DNA of 39,474 bases from an uncultured Oscillospiraceae bacterium (GTDB taxonomy: Bacteria > Bacillota > Clostridia > Oscillospirales > Oscillospiraceae), in the NCBI GenBank assembly GCA_947625965.1, contig CANQQO010000010.1, positions 1 through 39,474 on the forward strand, written 5' to 3'. A program made the position numbers and the translations under genes. Of the stretch, positions 30,852 through 39,342 are shown piece by piece. Under the pieces are notes generated by a model, which saw nothing but the letters and a program-made list of their open reading frames with translations, had not been told where the DNA came from and did no database searches. How positions within the stretch are numbered: position 1 is the stretch's first letter; each line of letters begins with the position of its first letter.

Positions 30852-32402
30852 ATGAAAAAACGGATCCTTGCCCTTTTCCTGGCGGTGGGCGTGCTGTCGG
30901 GCTTACTTGGCGGATGCCAGGAAGCCACGCCTACGGACCCCATCCCCAGCGACACAAATGGCACTTCTACCCAGGCGCCCCAGAAACCGGCGGAGATCGC
31001 CGTGGGGATCGCCCAGGACCTGGATGATAGTCTTGACCCGTACCATATGACGGCCGCAGGAACTAGAGAGGTCATGTTCAACGTCTTTGAAGGGCTGGTC
31101 AAGCCCGACAGCAGGGGAAATCTCGTCCCCGCCGTTGCGGAGAGCTATGCCATCTCTCCCGACGGGCTCACCTATACCTTCCCCCTCCGGGAAGGGGTGA
31201 CCTTCCACAACGGGAAGGAATGTACCTTTGAAGACGTGCTCTATTCCTTCCAAACCTGCGCCGCTGACTCGGTGAACTCCACCGTGGTCGCGGCGCTTTC
31301 CAATGTGGCGGACATTTCCGAGGGGGAGGGCGGCGTGGTCATCACCCTGACCGCCCCGGACCCGGATTTCCTGAGTATGGCGGCCAGCGTCTACATCATC
31401 CCCAAGGACGGCACCGACCAGGCCGCCCATCCCGTGGGCACGGGGCCCTTCCGGTTCGTATCCCGGAGCATCCAGGAGAACGTGATCCTGGAACGCTTCG
31501 ACGGCTACTATGGCGCCAAGCCCGCCCTGGAACGGGTGACCTACCGGATCTTCGAGGACGGCAACGCCCTCTTCACCGCTCTGAACAGCGGCGCCCTGGA
31601 CCTGGTGGCCCATCTGACGGTGGACCAGGTGGAGAGCCTGACCAACGGCTACCAAGTGCTGGAGGGGACCATGAACCTAGTCCAGGCCATGTACCTGAAC
31701 CATGCCGAGGCCCCCTTCGACAGCGAGCTGGTCCGCCAAGCCCTGTGCTACGCGGTGGACGTGGACGCCATGCTCGCCCTCACCGCCGACGGCCACGGCA
31801 CCAAGGTGGGCTCCTCCATGTATCCCGCCTTCGGCAAGTATTTTGACCCGGCTCTGGCGGACCGGTATCCCCACGACGTGGAGAAGGCCAAGTCCCTCCT
31901 GGCCGAGGCGGGTTATCCCGACGGCTTTTCCTTCACCCTCACCGTGCCCAGCAACTACGATCCCCATGTGGACACGGCCACGGTGCTGGTGGAGCAGCTC
32001 AAGGAGGTGGGAGTGGACGCCAAGCTGGAGCTGGTGGAGTGGAACACCTGGCTGGAGGACGTCTACGCCGGCCGGAATTTCCAGGCCACCCTGGTGGGCT
32101 TTGACGCCAGCACCCTCACCGCCAGCGCCATGCTGGCCCGGTGGGTCACGGACAACGGGAAGAACATGATCAACTACGCCAACCCGGACTACGACTCCGC
32201 CTACGCCGCCGCCCAGGACCCGTCCCACACCGAGGAGGAGCAGACCGCCTATTACAAGGAGTGCCTGGACATTCTCAGCCGCACCGCCGCCAATGTGTAC
32301 TTGCAGGACCTGGCGGACTTTGTGGCGGTCGCGCCGAACCTGAAGGGGTATGAATTCTACCCGCTCTACGTGATGGATATGTCGCTGCTTTTCTTTGAAT
32401 AA
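30852..32402 (+). CDS. ABC importer solute-binding lipoprotein, family 5 (peptide/nickel type)
   Basis: A 516-residue lipoprotein (LLGGC, Cys22) with a short Thr/Pro linker and the large two-lobed family-5 fold. NVFEGLVKPDSRGNLVPAVA, LTYTFPLREGVTFHNGK and PVGTGPFRFVSR are the usual conserved stretches of DppA/OppA/NikA-like proteins. These bind di- and oligopeptides, nickel chelates or other small ligands. The ligand cannot be read out; no His-rich metal site is evident. It heads a five-gene operon in the order binding protein, two permeases, two ATPases, the same as nikABCDE and dppABCDF. Confidence 0.9.
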   Translation: MKKRILALFLAVGVLSGLLGGCQEATPTDPIPSDTNGTSTQAPQKPAEIAVGIAQDLDDSLDPYHMTAAGTREVMFNVFEGLVKPDSRGNLVPAVAESYAISPDGLTYTFPLREGVTFHNGKECTFEDVLYSFQTCAADSVNSTVVAALSNVADISEGEGGVVITLTAPDPDFLSMAASVYIIPKDGTDQAAHPVGTGPFRFVSRSIQENVILERFDGYYGAKPALERVTYRIFEDGNALFTALNSGALDLVAHLTVDQVESLTNGYQVLEGTMNLVQAMYLNHAEAPFDSELVRQALCYAVDVDAMLALTADGHGTKVGSSMYPAFGKYFDPALADRYPHDVEKAKSLLAEAGYPDGFSFTLTVPSNYDPHVDTATVLVEQLKEVGVDAKLELVEWNTWLEDVYAGRNFQATLVGFDASTLTASAMLARWVTDNGKNMINYANPDYDSAYAAAQDPSHTEEEQTAYYKECLDILSRTAANVYLQDLADFVAVAPNLKGYEFYPLYVMDMSLLFFE

Positions 32403-32432
32403 GATCGAATCAAAATGAAAGGAGGTCAGGCC

Positions 32433-33374
32433 GTGAAATCCCTGCTCAAAAAATGCGCGGCTCTCATTATTACATTGTTCCTGGTTTCCGCCCTGGCCTT
32501 CCTTGCCTTTTCCCTGATCCCGGCGGACCCGGCCACCTCGCTGCTGGGCTCCGAGGCGACCCCGGAGGCCAAGGCCGCCCTTCGGGCGGAGCTGGGGCTG
32601 GACCGGCCCCTGCTGGTCCGGTACTGGGAGTGGCTCACAGGGTTCCTCCGGGGGGACCTGGGAAACAGCTATCTGTACCGCATGGGGGTGGGGGAGATGC
32701 TCGCCGGGAAGCTGACGGTGACCGCCCTGCTGACGGCGGAGTCCTTCCTCTTTACCCTCCTGCTGGCCCTGCCCCTGGGGATCCTGGCGGGCAGCGTGAA
32801 AAATCCCTGGCTGGACGCCGCCTGCACGGTCCTGGACCAGGCGGCCATGAGCGTGCCCCCCTTTTTCCTGGGGATCCTGGCCTGCTATGTCCTGGGCTAC
32901 GGCCTGCGGCTCTTTGTCCCCGGGGCCTACGTGTCCCCGGAGGAGGACCTTTGGGGATGTCTGGGCTATCTGGTCTTCCCGGCCCTGTCCATCGCCATTC
33001 CCCGGGCGGCCATGGCGGTGAAGCTCCTGCGGAGCTCCATTTTGACGGAGCTGGGCAGGGACTACGTCCGCACCGCCCGGAGCCGGGGGGCCTCGGAGAG
33101 GGATATTCTGCTGCGGCAGGTGCTGAGAAACGCCATTCTGCCCGTCATCACCTTCCTGGCGGTGTCCCTGGCGGAGATCATGACCATGAGCATCCTGATC
33201 GAACAGGTGTTCAGCATCCCCGGGGTGGGACGGCTGCTCCTTTCCAGCATCTCCAACCGGGACTACCCGGTGGTGCTGGCCATCGTCACGCTGCTCTCCG
33301 CCTGGATCGTGGCGGTCAATTTTCTGGCGGACCTGCTGACCCGGCTGGCGGATCCCCGGGTCCGGCTGGGGTAG
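32433..33374 (+). CDS. ABC importer permease, DppB/NikB-like
   Basis: A 313-residue membrane permease. ALRAELGLDRPLLVRYWEWL is the conserved N-terminal outside loop, and DYVRTARSRGASERDILLRQ is the EAA loop that docks on the ATPases. GTG 32433 was chosen because GGAGG ends 7 bases before it; the in-frame ATG at 32415 lies upstream of that site and overlaps nothing that could act as one. About six helices are present. It pairs with the next gene product. Confidence 0.88.
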   Translation: MKSLLKKCAALIITLFLVSALAFLAFSLIPADPATSLLGSEATPEAKAALRAELGLDRPLLVRYWEWLTGFLRGDLGNSYLYRMGVGEMLAGKLTVTALLTAESFLFTLLLALPLGILAGSVKNPWLDAACTVLDQAAMSVPPFFLGILACYVLGYGLRLFVPGAYVSPEEDLWGCLGYLVFPALSIAIPRAAMAVKLLRSSILTELGRDYVRTARSRGASERDILLRQVLRNAILPVITFLAVSLAEIMTMSILIEQVFSIPGVGRLLLSSISNRDYPVVLAIVTLLSAWIVAVNFLADLLTRLADPRVRLG

Positions 33375-33384
33375 GGGGGCGCGT

Positions 33385-34188
33385 ATGGGAAAAAGAACGA
33401 ACCTCTTTCTTCTCCTGGGCGGCGGCCTCACCGCCTTGATGGTGGGCCTGGCCCTCCTGGGGACCTTCTGGACCCCCTACAGCCCCACGGCCATGGGCGC
33501 CGGGGAGAAATTCGCCCCGCCCTCCCTCGCCCACCTGCTGGGGACGGACAATTTCGGCCGGGATGTGTTCAGCCGGGTCCTCCAGGGCATGGGGGCCAGC
33601 CTGCTCATCGCCGCCTGCGTGGTGGCCATCGGCTGCCTCGCCGGGACCCTGGTGGGCTGCCTCTGCGGCTACTTCGGCGGCCCGGCGGATTATCTGCTCA
33701 CCCGGCTCTGCGACGCCGTCACCGCCTTTCCGTCGGTTCTGCTGGCCCTGGTCATCGTCAGCCTGGCGGGCCGGGGGACGGCGCAGATCGTCGTCGCCCT
33801 GGGGATCCTGTTCATCCCCAGCTTTGCCCGGCTGGTCCGGGGGGAGACCGCCCGGCACCGGCAGGCCAACTACATTCAAAGCGCCCGGCTCATGGGCGTG
33901 TCCCATGGACGCATCCTGACGGCCCATATCCTGCCCAACCTCTGGGGGGTGCTGGGACCGGGCGTCGTCATCGGCTTCAACAACGCCGTTCTCAGCGAGG
34001 CCAGCATGAGCTTCCTTGGCCTGGGGGTCCAGCCCCCCTTCCCAAGCCTGGGCTCCATGCTCTCTGACAGCCAGACCTATTTGCAGCGGGCCCCCTGGTA
34101 CGCTCTCAGCGCCGGCATGGCCATCGCCCTGCTGATCTTGGGCTTCAGCCTTCTGGCGGAGGGCCTGCAGCGGCGCCGCCGCGCCTGA
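33385..34188 (+). CDS. ABC importer permease, DppC/NikC-like
   Basis: A 267-residue permease with the N-terminal LLGTDNFGRDVFSRVLQGM signature of the DppC/NikC subfamily and the EAA loop NYIQSARLMGVSHGRILTAH. SEASMSFLGLGVQPPFPSLG near the C-terminus is also diagnostic. It starts 10 bases after the first permease gene with a GGGGGG-type site. It forms the heterodimeric pore with DppB-like protein. Confidence 0.9.
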   Translation: MGKRTNLFLLLGGGLTALMVGLALLGTFWTPYSPTAMGAGEKFAPPSLAHLLGTDNFGRDVFSRVLQGMGASLLIAACVVAIGCLAGTLVGCLCGYFGGPADYLLTRLCDAVTAFPSVLLALVIVSLAGRGTAQIVVALGILFIPSFARLVRGETARHRQANYIQSARLMGVSHGRILTAHILPNLWGVLGPGVVIGFNNAVLSEASMSFLGLGVQPPFPSLGSMLSDSQTYLQRAPWYALSAGMAIALLILGFSLLAEGLQRRRRA

Positions 34189-34201
34189 GGAGGGGAAAAA
34201 G

Positions 34202-34981
34202 ATGCTGCTGGAAGTAAATGACTTGACGGTCCGTTTCCCCGGCGCGTCCCGCCCCGCCGTGGAGGGGGCGGCCTTCTCCCTGGAACGCGGAGAGATCCTG
34301 GGCCTGGTGGGGGAGAGCGGCAGCGGCAAGTCCGTCACCGCCCTCTGCCTGGGCGGCCTCCTGCTGCCCGGGGCAAAGGTCTCCGGCTCCATCCGGCTGG
34401 AAGGGCGGGAGCTGCTGCAATGCACGGAAAAGGAACTCAGGGCCCTCCGGGGCAGGGAGACCGCCCTGGTCTTTCAGGAGCCCATGGCCAGCTTCAACCC
34501 GGTGCTTCCCGTGGGGAAGCAGGTGGAGGAGGCCCTCCGGGTCCACACCCGCCTGAGCTCCCGGGAGCGGCGGGAACGGGCCCTGGCGGCCATGTCGGCG
34601 GCGGAACTTCCGGAGCCGGAAACCCTGTACCGCCGCTATCCCCATGAGCTCTCCGGCGGCCAGCTTCAGCGGGCCATGCTGGCGGCGGCGGTGATCTCCG
34701 AGCCGAAGCTGCTCCTCTCCGACGAGATCACGACCGCCCTGGACGCCACGGTCCAGGTCCAGATCTTGGACCTGCTGGCAAGACTTGCCCGGGAGCGGAA
34801 CATGGCGGTGCTGTTCATCAGCCACGACCTGCGCCTGGTGCGGAAGCTCTGCCCCCGGGCCCTGGTGATGAAGGACGGAAGGATCGTGGAGGAAGGCCCC
34901 GTCGAGGACCTGTTCCGCGCCCCCCGGGAGGACTATACCCGGCGGCTCATTGCGGCGATCCCCACCCGGGAAAGGAGGTAG
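34202..34981 (+). CDS. ABC importer ATPase, DppD/NikD-like (short form)
   Basis: A 259-residue ATPase. Walker A is GESGSGKS (37-44), the signature LSGGQLQRAML, Walker B LLLSDEITTALD. It lacks the roughly 70-residue C-terminal extension with the cysteine cluster that most dipeptide and oligopeptide ATPases carry, so its length is nearer to NikD. GAGGGG lies 8 bases before the ATG. This length hints at a nickel/metallophore-like or otherwise specialised importer but does not prove it. Confidence 0.88.
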   Translation: MLLEVNDLTVRFPGASRPAVEGAAFSLERGEILGLVGESGSGKSVTALCLGGLLLPGAKVSGSIRLEGRELLQCTEKELRALRGRETALVFQEPMASFNPVLPVGKQVEEALRVHTRLSSRERRERALAAMSAAELPEPETLYRRYPHELSGGQLQRAMLAAAVISEPKLLLSDEITTALDATVQVQILDLLARLARERNMAVLFISHDLRLVRKLCPRALVMKDGRIVEEGPVEDLFRAPREDYTRRLIAAIPTRERR

Positions 34982-34983
34982 CC

Positions 34984-35691
34984 ATGCGGATATTGGAAGT
35001 GGAACACCTCTCGGCCTGGTATCCCAGCGGCCGGACCCGGCGGCAGGTCCTGGAGGACGTCTCCTTCACCCTGGACCGGGGGCAGGTCCTGGGCCTGGTG
35101 GGGGAGAGCGGCTGCGGCAAAACCACCCTGGCCCGGGCGATCCTGGGCCTCCACCGGGCCTGCGCCGGCGTTGTCCGCCACGCCTTTCCCCGGCCGCAGA
35201 TGGTCTTTCAGGACCCCTACGGCAGCCTGAATCCGGCCCACACCCTCCTGTGGACTCTGGAGGAGCCGCTCCGGGCCATCGGAACGGGGCGGAAGGAGCG
35301 GCGGGACCGGGCCATGGAGCTGCTGGACCGGGTGGGCCTGGGCCCGGAGTACGCCGGGCGGTATCCCCAGGAGCTTTCGGGGGGTCAGCGCCAGCGGGCC
35401 GCCATCGCGGCGGCGGTGATCGCCAGACCGGCCTTGGTGGTGGCCGACGAGCCGGTGAGCGCCCTGGACGTGACAGTCCAGAGGCAGATTTTGGATCTGC
35501 TGGCGGAGCTGAAACGGGACGATTCCCTGAGCTATCTCTTTATCAGCCACGATCTGAACGTGGTCTATCAGATCTGCGACCGGATCCTGGTGATGGACAA
35601 GGGCAGGATCGTGGAGGAAAACGACACCGATACCCTCTTTGCCGCGCCGAAGCATCCCTTTACGAAAAAGCTGCTGGAGGCAGCGGAATAA
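34984..35691 (+). CDS. ABC importer ATPase, DppF/NikE-like (short form)
   Basis: A 235-residue ATPase, partner of the preceding one. Walker A is GESGCGKT (40-47), the Q-loop region MVFQDPYGSLNPAHTL is characteristic of the DppF/OppF/NikE group, the signature is LSGGQRQRAAI, and Walker B is LVVADEPVSALD. Like its partner it is short and lacks the C-terminal extension. The start is two bases after the previous stop with AAAGGAGG. A terminator follows directly. Confidence 0.88.
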   Translation: MRILEVEHLSAWYPSGRTRRQVLEDVSFTLDRGQVLGLVGESGCGKTTLARAILGLHRACAGVVRHAFPRPQMVFQDPYGSLNPAHTLLWTLEEPLRAIGTGRKERRDRAMELLDRVGLGPEYAGRYPQELSGGQRQRAAIAAAVIARPALVVADEPVSALDVTVQRQILDLLAELKRDDSLSYLFISHDLNVVYQICDRILVMDKGRIVEENDTDTLFAAPKHPFTKKLLEAAE

Positions 35692-35692
35692 A

Positions 35693-35730
35693 TTCGCCGC
35701 CGGGAATTCCGGCGGCGAAATTTTACTTTT
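35693..35730. terminator. Terminator between the importer operon and the serpin gene
   Basis: TTCGCCGCCGG (35693-35703), loop GAATT, CCGGCGGCGAA (35709-35719), an 11-base-pair perfect stem, then ATTTTACTTTTT. It starts at the stop codon of the last ATPase gene and ends 4 bases before the end of the convergent serpin gene, so it probably serves both strands. Confidence 0.85.
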
Positions 35731-35733
35731 TGA

Positions 35734-36993
35734 TCAGATGGCGTTCAGCGTGCCGATAAATACCGGCAGGTTGGTTTCACAGTGGACGATCATGTAGACG
35801 AAGGGCCGGTCTAACTCAACGAGTTTGTAGCCGTTCGGGTCCAGCGCGCCGCCGGCGTCCATCATCACCGCCGTGGCGGCCCCGGCCCGGGTGCCCATGG
35901 CGGTGAGGGTCAGGCTGGTCTTGTGGACCACCTGGCCGATGTAGAGGGGCATGGCGCTCATGTGGGAAAAGTCCGCCTCGTCAACGTCAAAGGCGTCGGG
36001 CATCCCCATGGCCGCCAGAATTTCCTTCAGCGCGTAGTCTCCCTCCACCTGGAACATGGGCAGGCTCAGATCCACGCTGGCCTCCTGCGCCCCCTCCAGC
36101 AGGGCCTGGAGCGCCTCCCCGTCCAGACGGTCGAGCACCTCCTCCGGGGTGACGCCCTCCTTGGGAAGCAGGGCCACAAAGGCAAAGTCCCCGCCGGCAT
36201 AGTCCTTCCGGAAGCCGGTGGCCAGTTCGTTTTCCAGGTAGATTGACTCCATTCCGTACAGGAAATCCGTCTCCTTTACCGTCCCGTCCGCCTGGGTGAA
36301 GTCGGCGGGGCCGATCTGGTCCTCCCGGAAGGGGTCGGCCCATTCCGCGTCAAAGGAGAGGGCGTTGACCAGGCACATCACCGTCTCCTGGGGCAGGTCC
36401 GACAGAATTTCCTCGATCTGCCCGTCGGTCTGTTTCTTTACCCACTCGTTGATCTGCTCCAGGGTGGCCCGGGTGAAGGGCTGGCGGAACAGCTCCGCGC
36501 CGTACCATTCCCGGACGGCCTCCTCAAAATCCGGCCGCAGGGGCACCTGTTCCTCCGGCTCACACCAGACGGCGTTGGCGATGTTCAGCGCCCCGGATTC
36601 CAGAGCCGCCTGCCGCAGTCCGTACAGGTAGGCGTTGAGGTCCTGGACCTTGGCCCCCAGGACCGCCTCCATCTGCTCCCGGGTCTCCCCGGCGGCGCCA
36701 TTGGCGGTCATGGCCAGGGCGAACAGCACGCTCATGGGGGACACCAGGGTGTTTTCCCCCGCCTTTGCCGCCGCGCTGGTCAGACGCAGGGCAAAGTCCG
36801 CCGCCTGGACCCGGTTTTCCCGGGTGACAGAGGCGGGGACCAGGGGCGGAAGGGTCCCGGGGTCCGGGTGGGTGGCGGGCGGCTGGGTGGACGGCGCCTG
36901 GGAAACGGTGGGCGGCTGGGTCCCATTGGGAATTGCCGGAGCGCAGCCGGTGAGCAGCAGGGCAAGGGCCAGAATCAAAGCATATTTTTTCAT
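35734..36993 (-). CDS. Serpin-family protease inhibitor, lipoprotein
   Basis: A 419-residue serpin anchored by a lipoprotein signal (LLTGC, Cys17) and a Thr/Pro/Gln linker. The fold is shown by NTLVSPMSVLFALAMTANGA, MCLVNALSFDAEWADPF and LDRPFVYMIVHCETNLPVFIG. The reactive loop begins at GTRAGAATAVMM (Gly367 as P15). Hinge residues P12-P9 (Ala-Gly-Ala-Ala) are small, as an inhibitory serpin needs, but P13 is Arg instead of Glu. The scissile bond would fall near Asp379-Gly382. Gut Eubacterium serpins (siropins) inhibit host neutrophil proteases, so defence against host or bacterial proteases at the cell surface is likely. Its start overlaps the anti-sigma-like gene (ATGA). Confidence 0.9.
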   Translation of the reverse strand: MKKYALILALALLLTGCAPAIPNGTQPPTVSQAPSTQPPATHPDPGTLPPLVPASVTRENRVQAADFALRLTSAAAKAGENTLVSPMSVLFALAMTANGAAGETREQMEAVLGAKVQDLNAYLYGLRQAALESGALNIANAVWCEPEEQVPLRPDFEEAVREWYGAELFRQPFTRATLEQINEWVKKQTDGQIEEILSDLPQETVMCLVNALSFDAEWADPFREDQIGPADFTQADGTVKETDFLYGMESIYLENELATGFRKDYAGGDFAFVALLPKEGVTPEEVLDRLDGEALQALLEGAQEASVDLSLPMFQVEGDYALKEILAAMGMPDAFDVDEADFSHMSAMPLYIGQVVHKTSLTLTAMGTRAGAATAVMMDAGGALDPNGYKLVELDRPFVYMIVHCETNLPVFIGTLNAI

Positions 36994-37640
36994 GTTTCTC
37001 CTCCTTCAATGTCAATGACGAGATAGCTCCCGTCCGGATCCCGGGGCTGGCACACCAGCGTGACGGTGTCCCCCGGGGACCAGGGCCGGTCCGGGATCAG
37101 GCCCTCCGCCAGGCGGACCAGCACAATTTCCCCCACCAACTGGGTCCCGCCCGGGCCGGCATCGTCCACCTGGACGAAGAAGCCGTCCTCCGCCGCCTCC
37201 GTAATGGTCACGGTCAATTTCAGCGCCTCGTCTTTAATAATAAAGTCACCCGGCAGGCCGTCGGCGCTGGGGTCGAGCCCGGCGGCGGGGGCTTGACCAT
37301 CCGTCCCGGCGTCGTGGGGTTGACCATCCGTCCCTGTGGCGGGGGCCGGCGGCTTGGTCGCGGCGGGGGCGGTGGTCTGCTCCGCCGGGGCGCTGAAGCT
37401 CTGGGACGGGGCAGTCATGGGTCCACCGGTCTGGGGGCCGCTGGTCTGGGGCCCGCCGGCGGCGACCTGGTCCGGTCCGGGCCGGACGGCCCGGAAGGCG
37501 AAAAGCGTCACCGCCAGCGCCAAGCAGGCCGCCAGGGGCAGCAGCAGGGGCCTTTTGCGCTTTTTCCGGGCCTGCTCCGCCCCGGTCAGCAGCGCCGGGT
37601 CGATCTCGCCCAGGGCGTCTAAAAGATCGTCAGGGTTCAT
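36990..37640 (-). CDS. Single-span membrane protein, probable anti-sigma factor
   Basis: A 216-residue protein with a short cytoplasmic segment (MNPDDLLDALGEIDPALL, then a basic patch RKKRKR), one membrane helix at 31-49, a long Pro/Thr/Ala/Gly-rich linker (about 55-125) and a small C-terminal domain outside the cell (residues 130-216). It overlaps both neighbours by four bases (sigma gene upstream, serpin gene downstream). Position and topology fit an anti-sigma factor that senses conditions outside. The family is not recognised; no zinc-binding anti-sigma motif is seen. The proposed link is that release of the sigma factor raises serpin synthesis. Confidence 0.75.
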   Translation of the reverse strand: MNPDDLLDALGEIDPALLTGAEQARKKRKRPLLLPLAACLALAVTLFAFRAVRPGPDQVAAGGPQTSGPQTGGPMTAPSQSFSAPAEQTTAPAATKPPAPATGTDGQPHDAGTDGQAPAAGLDPSADGLPGDFIIKDEALKLTVTITEAAEDGFFVQVDDAGPGGTQLVGEIVLVRLAEGLIPDRPWSPGDTVTLVCQPRDPDGSYLVIDIEGGET

Positions 37641-38197
37641 AGGTCGAATCCCTCCTTTTGCAGATGGGTCTTCAGGGCCGCTCGGGTGCGCCAGAGCAGA
37701 CTTTTCACCGCCGGGACGGTCATGCCGCTCTCGGCGGCCACCCGCTCCAGGGGATCAAAATAGTAATACCGGCACAAAAATACCCGCCGGGTCCGTTCCG
37801 GCAGCCCCCGCAAAAAATCCTCCAATGCCCGGATCAGCTCCTTGCCCTCCCAGGCCCGGGCCGGGTCCCCACCGCCGGGGAGGATCTCGGTCAGCTCCTC
37901 TAAGGACAGGGCGTATTCCGACGGCTTTCGCTTCGCCCGGTTGTTCCGGCGGAACCGGTCGATGGCGATGCGGCGGGTCAGCTTGCCCAGGTAGGTCCCC
38001 AGCCGTTCCGGCCGCTGGGGCGGGATGGTGTTCCAGGCGGCCAGGTAGGCGTCGTTGACGCTCTCCCGGCAGTCCTCCCGGTCGGAGAGGATATTGTGGG
38101 CGATGGATTCCAGGTAACGGCCGTATTTTTCCTGGGTCCGGGCGATGGCCTCCTCGCTCCGGGCGAAATACAGCGATACGATGGCTTGATCCTCCAT
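37637..38197 (-). CDS. ECF-type RNA polymerase sigma factor
   Basis: A 186-residue sigma factor: region 2 at about 30-95 (DREDCRESVNDAYLAAWNTI, LGKLTRRIAIDRFRRNNRAK) and region 4 at about 130-180 (LPERTRRVFLCRYYYFDPLE, AAESGMTVPAVKSLLWRTR). ATG 38197 was chosen because GGGAGGAG ends 5 bases before it; the upstream in-frame ATG at 38236 has no ribosome site. It heads a three-gene operon with the membrane protein and the serpin, all overlapping by ATGA, so it probably controls its own operon. Confidence 0.87.
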   Translation of the reverse strand: MEDQAIVSLYFARSEEAIARTQEKYGRYLESIAHNILSDREDCRESVNDAYLAAWNTIPPQRPERLGTYLGKLTRRIAIDRFRRNNRAKRKPSEYALSLEELTEILPGGGDPARAWEGKELIRALEDFLRGLPERTRRVFLCRYYYFDPLERVAAESGMTVPAVKSLLWRTRAALKTHLQKEGFDL

Positions 38198-38216
38198 GAT
38201 TCTCCTCCCTTCCGGG

Positions 38217-38230
38217 GAAAAGCGCTTTTC
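38217..38230. promoter_or_regulatory. 14-base perfect palindrome before the sigma gene
   Basis: GAAAAGCGCTTTTC (38217-38230) is perfectly self-complementary. It lies 7 bases upstream of the ribosome site and just inside the predicted transcript, where it could act as an operator or a small mRNA hairpin. Confidence 0.35.
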
Positions 38231-38237
38231 ACCCATC

Positions 38238-38264
38238 TACTCGTCAAAAATGCTTCCAGGTTTC
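38238..38264 (-). promoter_or_regulatory. Candidate ECF-type promoter of the sigma/serpin operon
   Basis: On the minus strand GAAACC (38264-38259), a 15-base gap and CGAGTA (38243-38238) resemble the GAAAC/CGTA pattern used by extracytoplasmic-function sigma factors. No good sigma-A pair is present in this gap. The match is short and the assignment tentative. Confidence 0.35.
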
Positions 38265-38274
38265 GCCCTCCTGG

Positions 38275-38303
38275 AAAAAAGTTTGCCCCGGAGGGCCCGG
38301 GGC
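38275..38303 (-). terminator. Terminator of the cbiB transcript
   Basis: On the minus strand GCCCCGG (38303-38297), loop GCCCT, CCGGGGC (38291-38285), then AAAC and TTTTTT (38280-38275). It starts 2 bases after the cbiB stop. Confidence 0.75.
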
Positions 38304-38304
38304 G

Positions 38305-39273
38305 TCAAAGCAGGAACAGAATCAACAACTTTCCCCCCGCTCCCACCGCCAGGGCCAGAAAGGCGGTGGCGAAGAGCAGCCGGCAGGCGGCGGGGATGTC
38401 CTCCGGCGTGACCTCCCGGAGAGGGTCGCCGATGAAGGGCTTTTTGTGGAGCACCCCGTGATACCAGGCGTCCCCCGCCAGCCGCAAGCCCAGCAGCCCG
38501 GCGCAGACGGACTCGGTCTGGGCGGAGTTGGGACTGGCGTGGTTAAACCGGTCCCGGCGGAAAATGGTCCAGCCGTTTTTCACATTCATTCCCAGGACCG
38601 CCCCCGCCGGCAGCATGAGAAGAGCGGTGAGCCGGGCGGGCAGATAGTTGAACAGATCGTCCATTTTCGCCGGGACCAGGCCGATATGGGTATAGGGCGG
38701 GTCGGTGTAGCCCAGCATGGAGTCCATGGTGTTCACGGCCTTGTAGAAAAATCCCAGGGGCGCGCCCCCCAGCAGCAGATAGAATAGGGGCGCCACCACC
38801 CCGTCGGAGGCGTTTTCCGCCACGGTCTCCACGGCGGCCCGGGCCACGCCCTTCTCATCCAGCCGCTCCGTGTCCCTGCCCACGATCATGCTCACCGCCT
38901 GGCGGGCCTCCGCCAGGGTCCCGTTTCTCAGGGCGAAATAGACCTTCATGCTCTCGTCCCGCAGGGACCGGGTGGCCAGGATCTGCCAGCACATGACACT
39001 CTCCAGCCCCAGGCCCAGCCAGACGTTCCACCGGTAGACGAAAAACAGCAGGAAAAAGGGCACCAAAAAGCTCAGTCCCGCCGTGGCCGCCCACAAAATT
39101 CCCCCGGCGAGCCGTTCCCCGGCGGGGGTCTTGGGCAGGAGGCGGCGGAGTCCCCTTTCCAGGAGGGAGATCAGCTTTCCCATCAGCACGACGGGATGGG
39201 GAAATCCGTGGGGGTCCCCCAGGACCAGATCGATGGCGAAGCCCAGCAGCAGGGCGCGGAGAGAGTAGGACAT
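38305..39273 (-). CDS. cbiB: Adenosylcobinamide-phosphate synthase CbiB
   Basis: A 322-residue integral membrane enzyme that attaches the aminopropanol(-phosphate) arm to adenosylcobyric acid in cobamide (B12) synthesis. FAIDLVLGDPHGFPHPVVLMG at the N-terminus, AVETVAENASDGVVAPLFY, KAVNTMDSMLGYTDPPYTHI and HASPNSAQTESVCAGLLGL are all hallmark stretches, and the full family length is present. About five hydrophobic segments occur. It is transcribed alone from a strong promoter 33 bases upstream of the ATG, a leader too short for the cobalamin riboswitch often found before such genes. Confidence 0.95.
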   Translation of the reverse strand: MSYSLRALLLGFAIDLVLGDPHGFPHPVVLMGKLISLLERGLRRLLPKTPAGERLAGGILWAATAGLSFLVPFFLLFFVYRWNVWLGLGLESVMCWQILATRSLRDESMKVYFALRNGTLAEARQAVSMIVGRDTERLDEKGVARAAVETVAENASDGVVAPLFYLLLGGAPLGFFYKAVNTMDSMLGYTDPPYTHIGLVPAKMDDLFNYLPARLTALLMLPAGAVLGMNVKNGWTIFRRDRFNHASPNSAQTESVCAGLLGLRLAGDAWYHGVLHKKPFIGDPLREVTPEDIPAACRLLFATAFLALAVGAGGKLLILFLL

Positions 39274-39305
39274 CAGGGGGCCTCCTTTCGGCTCAAGTCC
39301 CCACT

Positions 39306-39334
39306 ATTGTATTTCCCACGGCGGGATTTGTCAA
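39306..39334 (-). promoter_or_regulatory. Sigma-A promoter of cbiB
   Basis: On the minus strand a perfect TTGACA (39334-39329), 17-base spacer, TACAAT (39311-39306). AAAGGAGG lies between it and the cbiB ATG. Its -35 is 8 bases from the -35 of the divergent promoter. Confidence 0.85.
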
Positions 39335-39342
39335 GCGGCGGG

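Noticed and set aside
39274-39305. Cobalamin riboswitch before cbiB
   Set aside because: Only about 30 bases lie between the predicted transcription start and the ATG; no B12-box-like sequence was seen.
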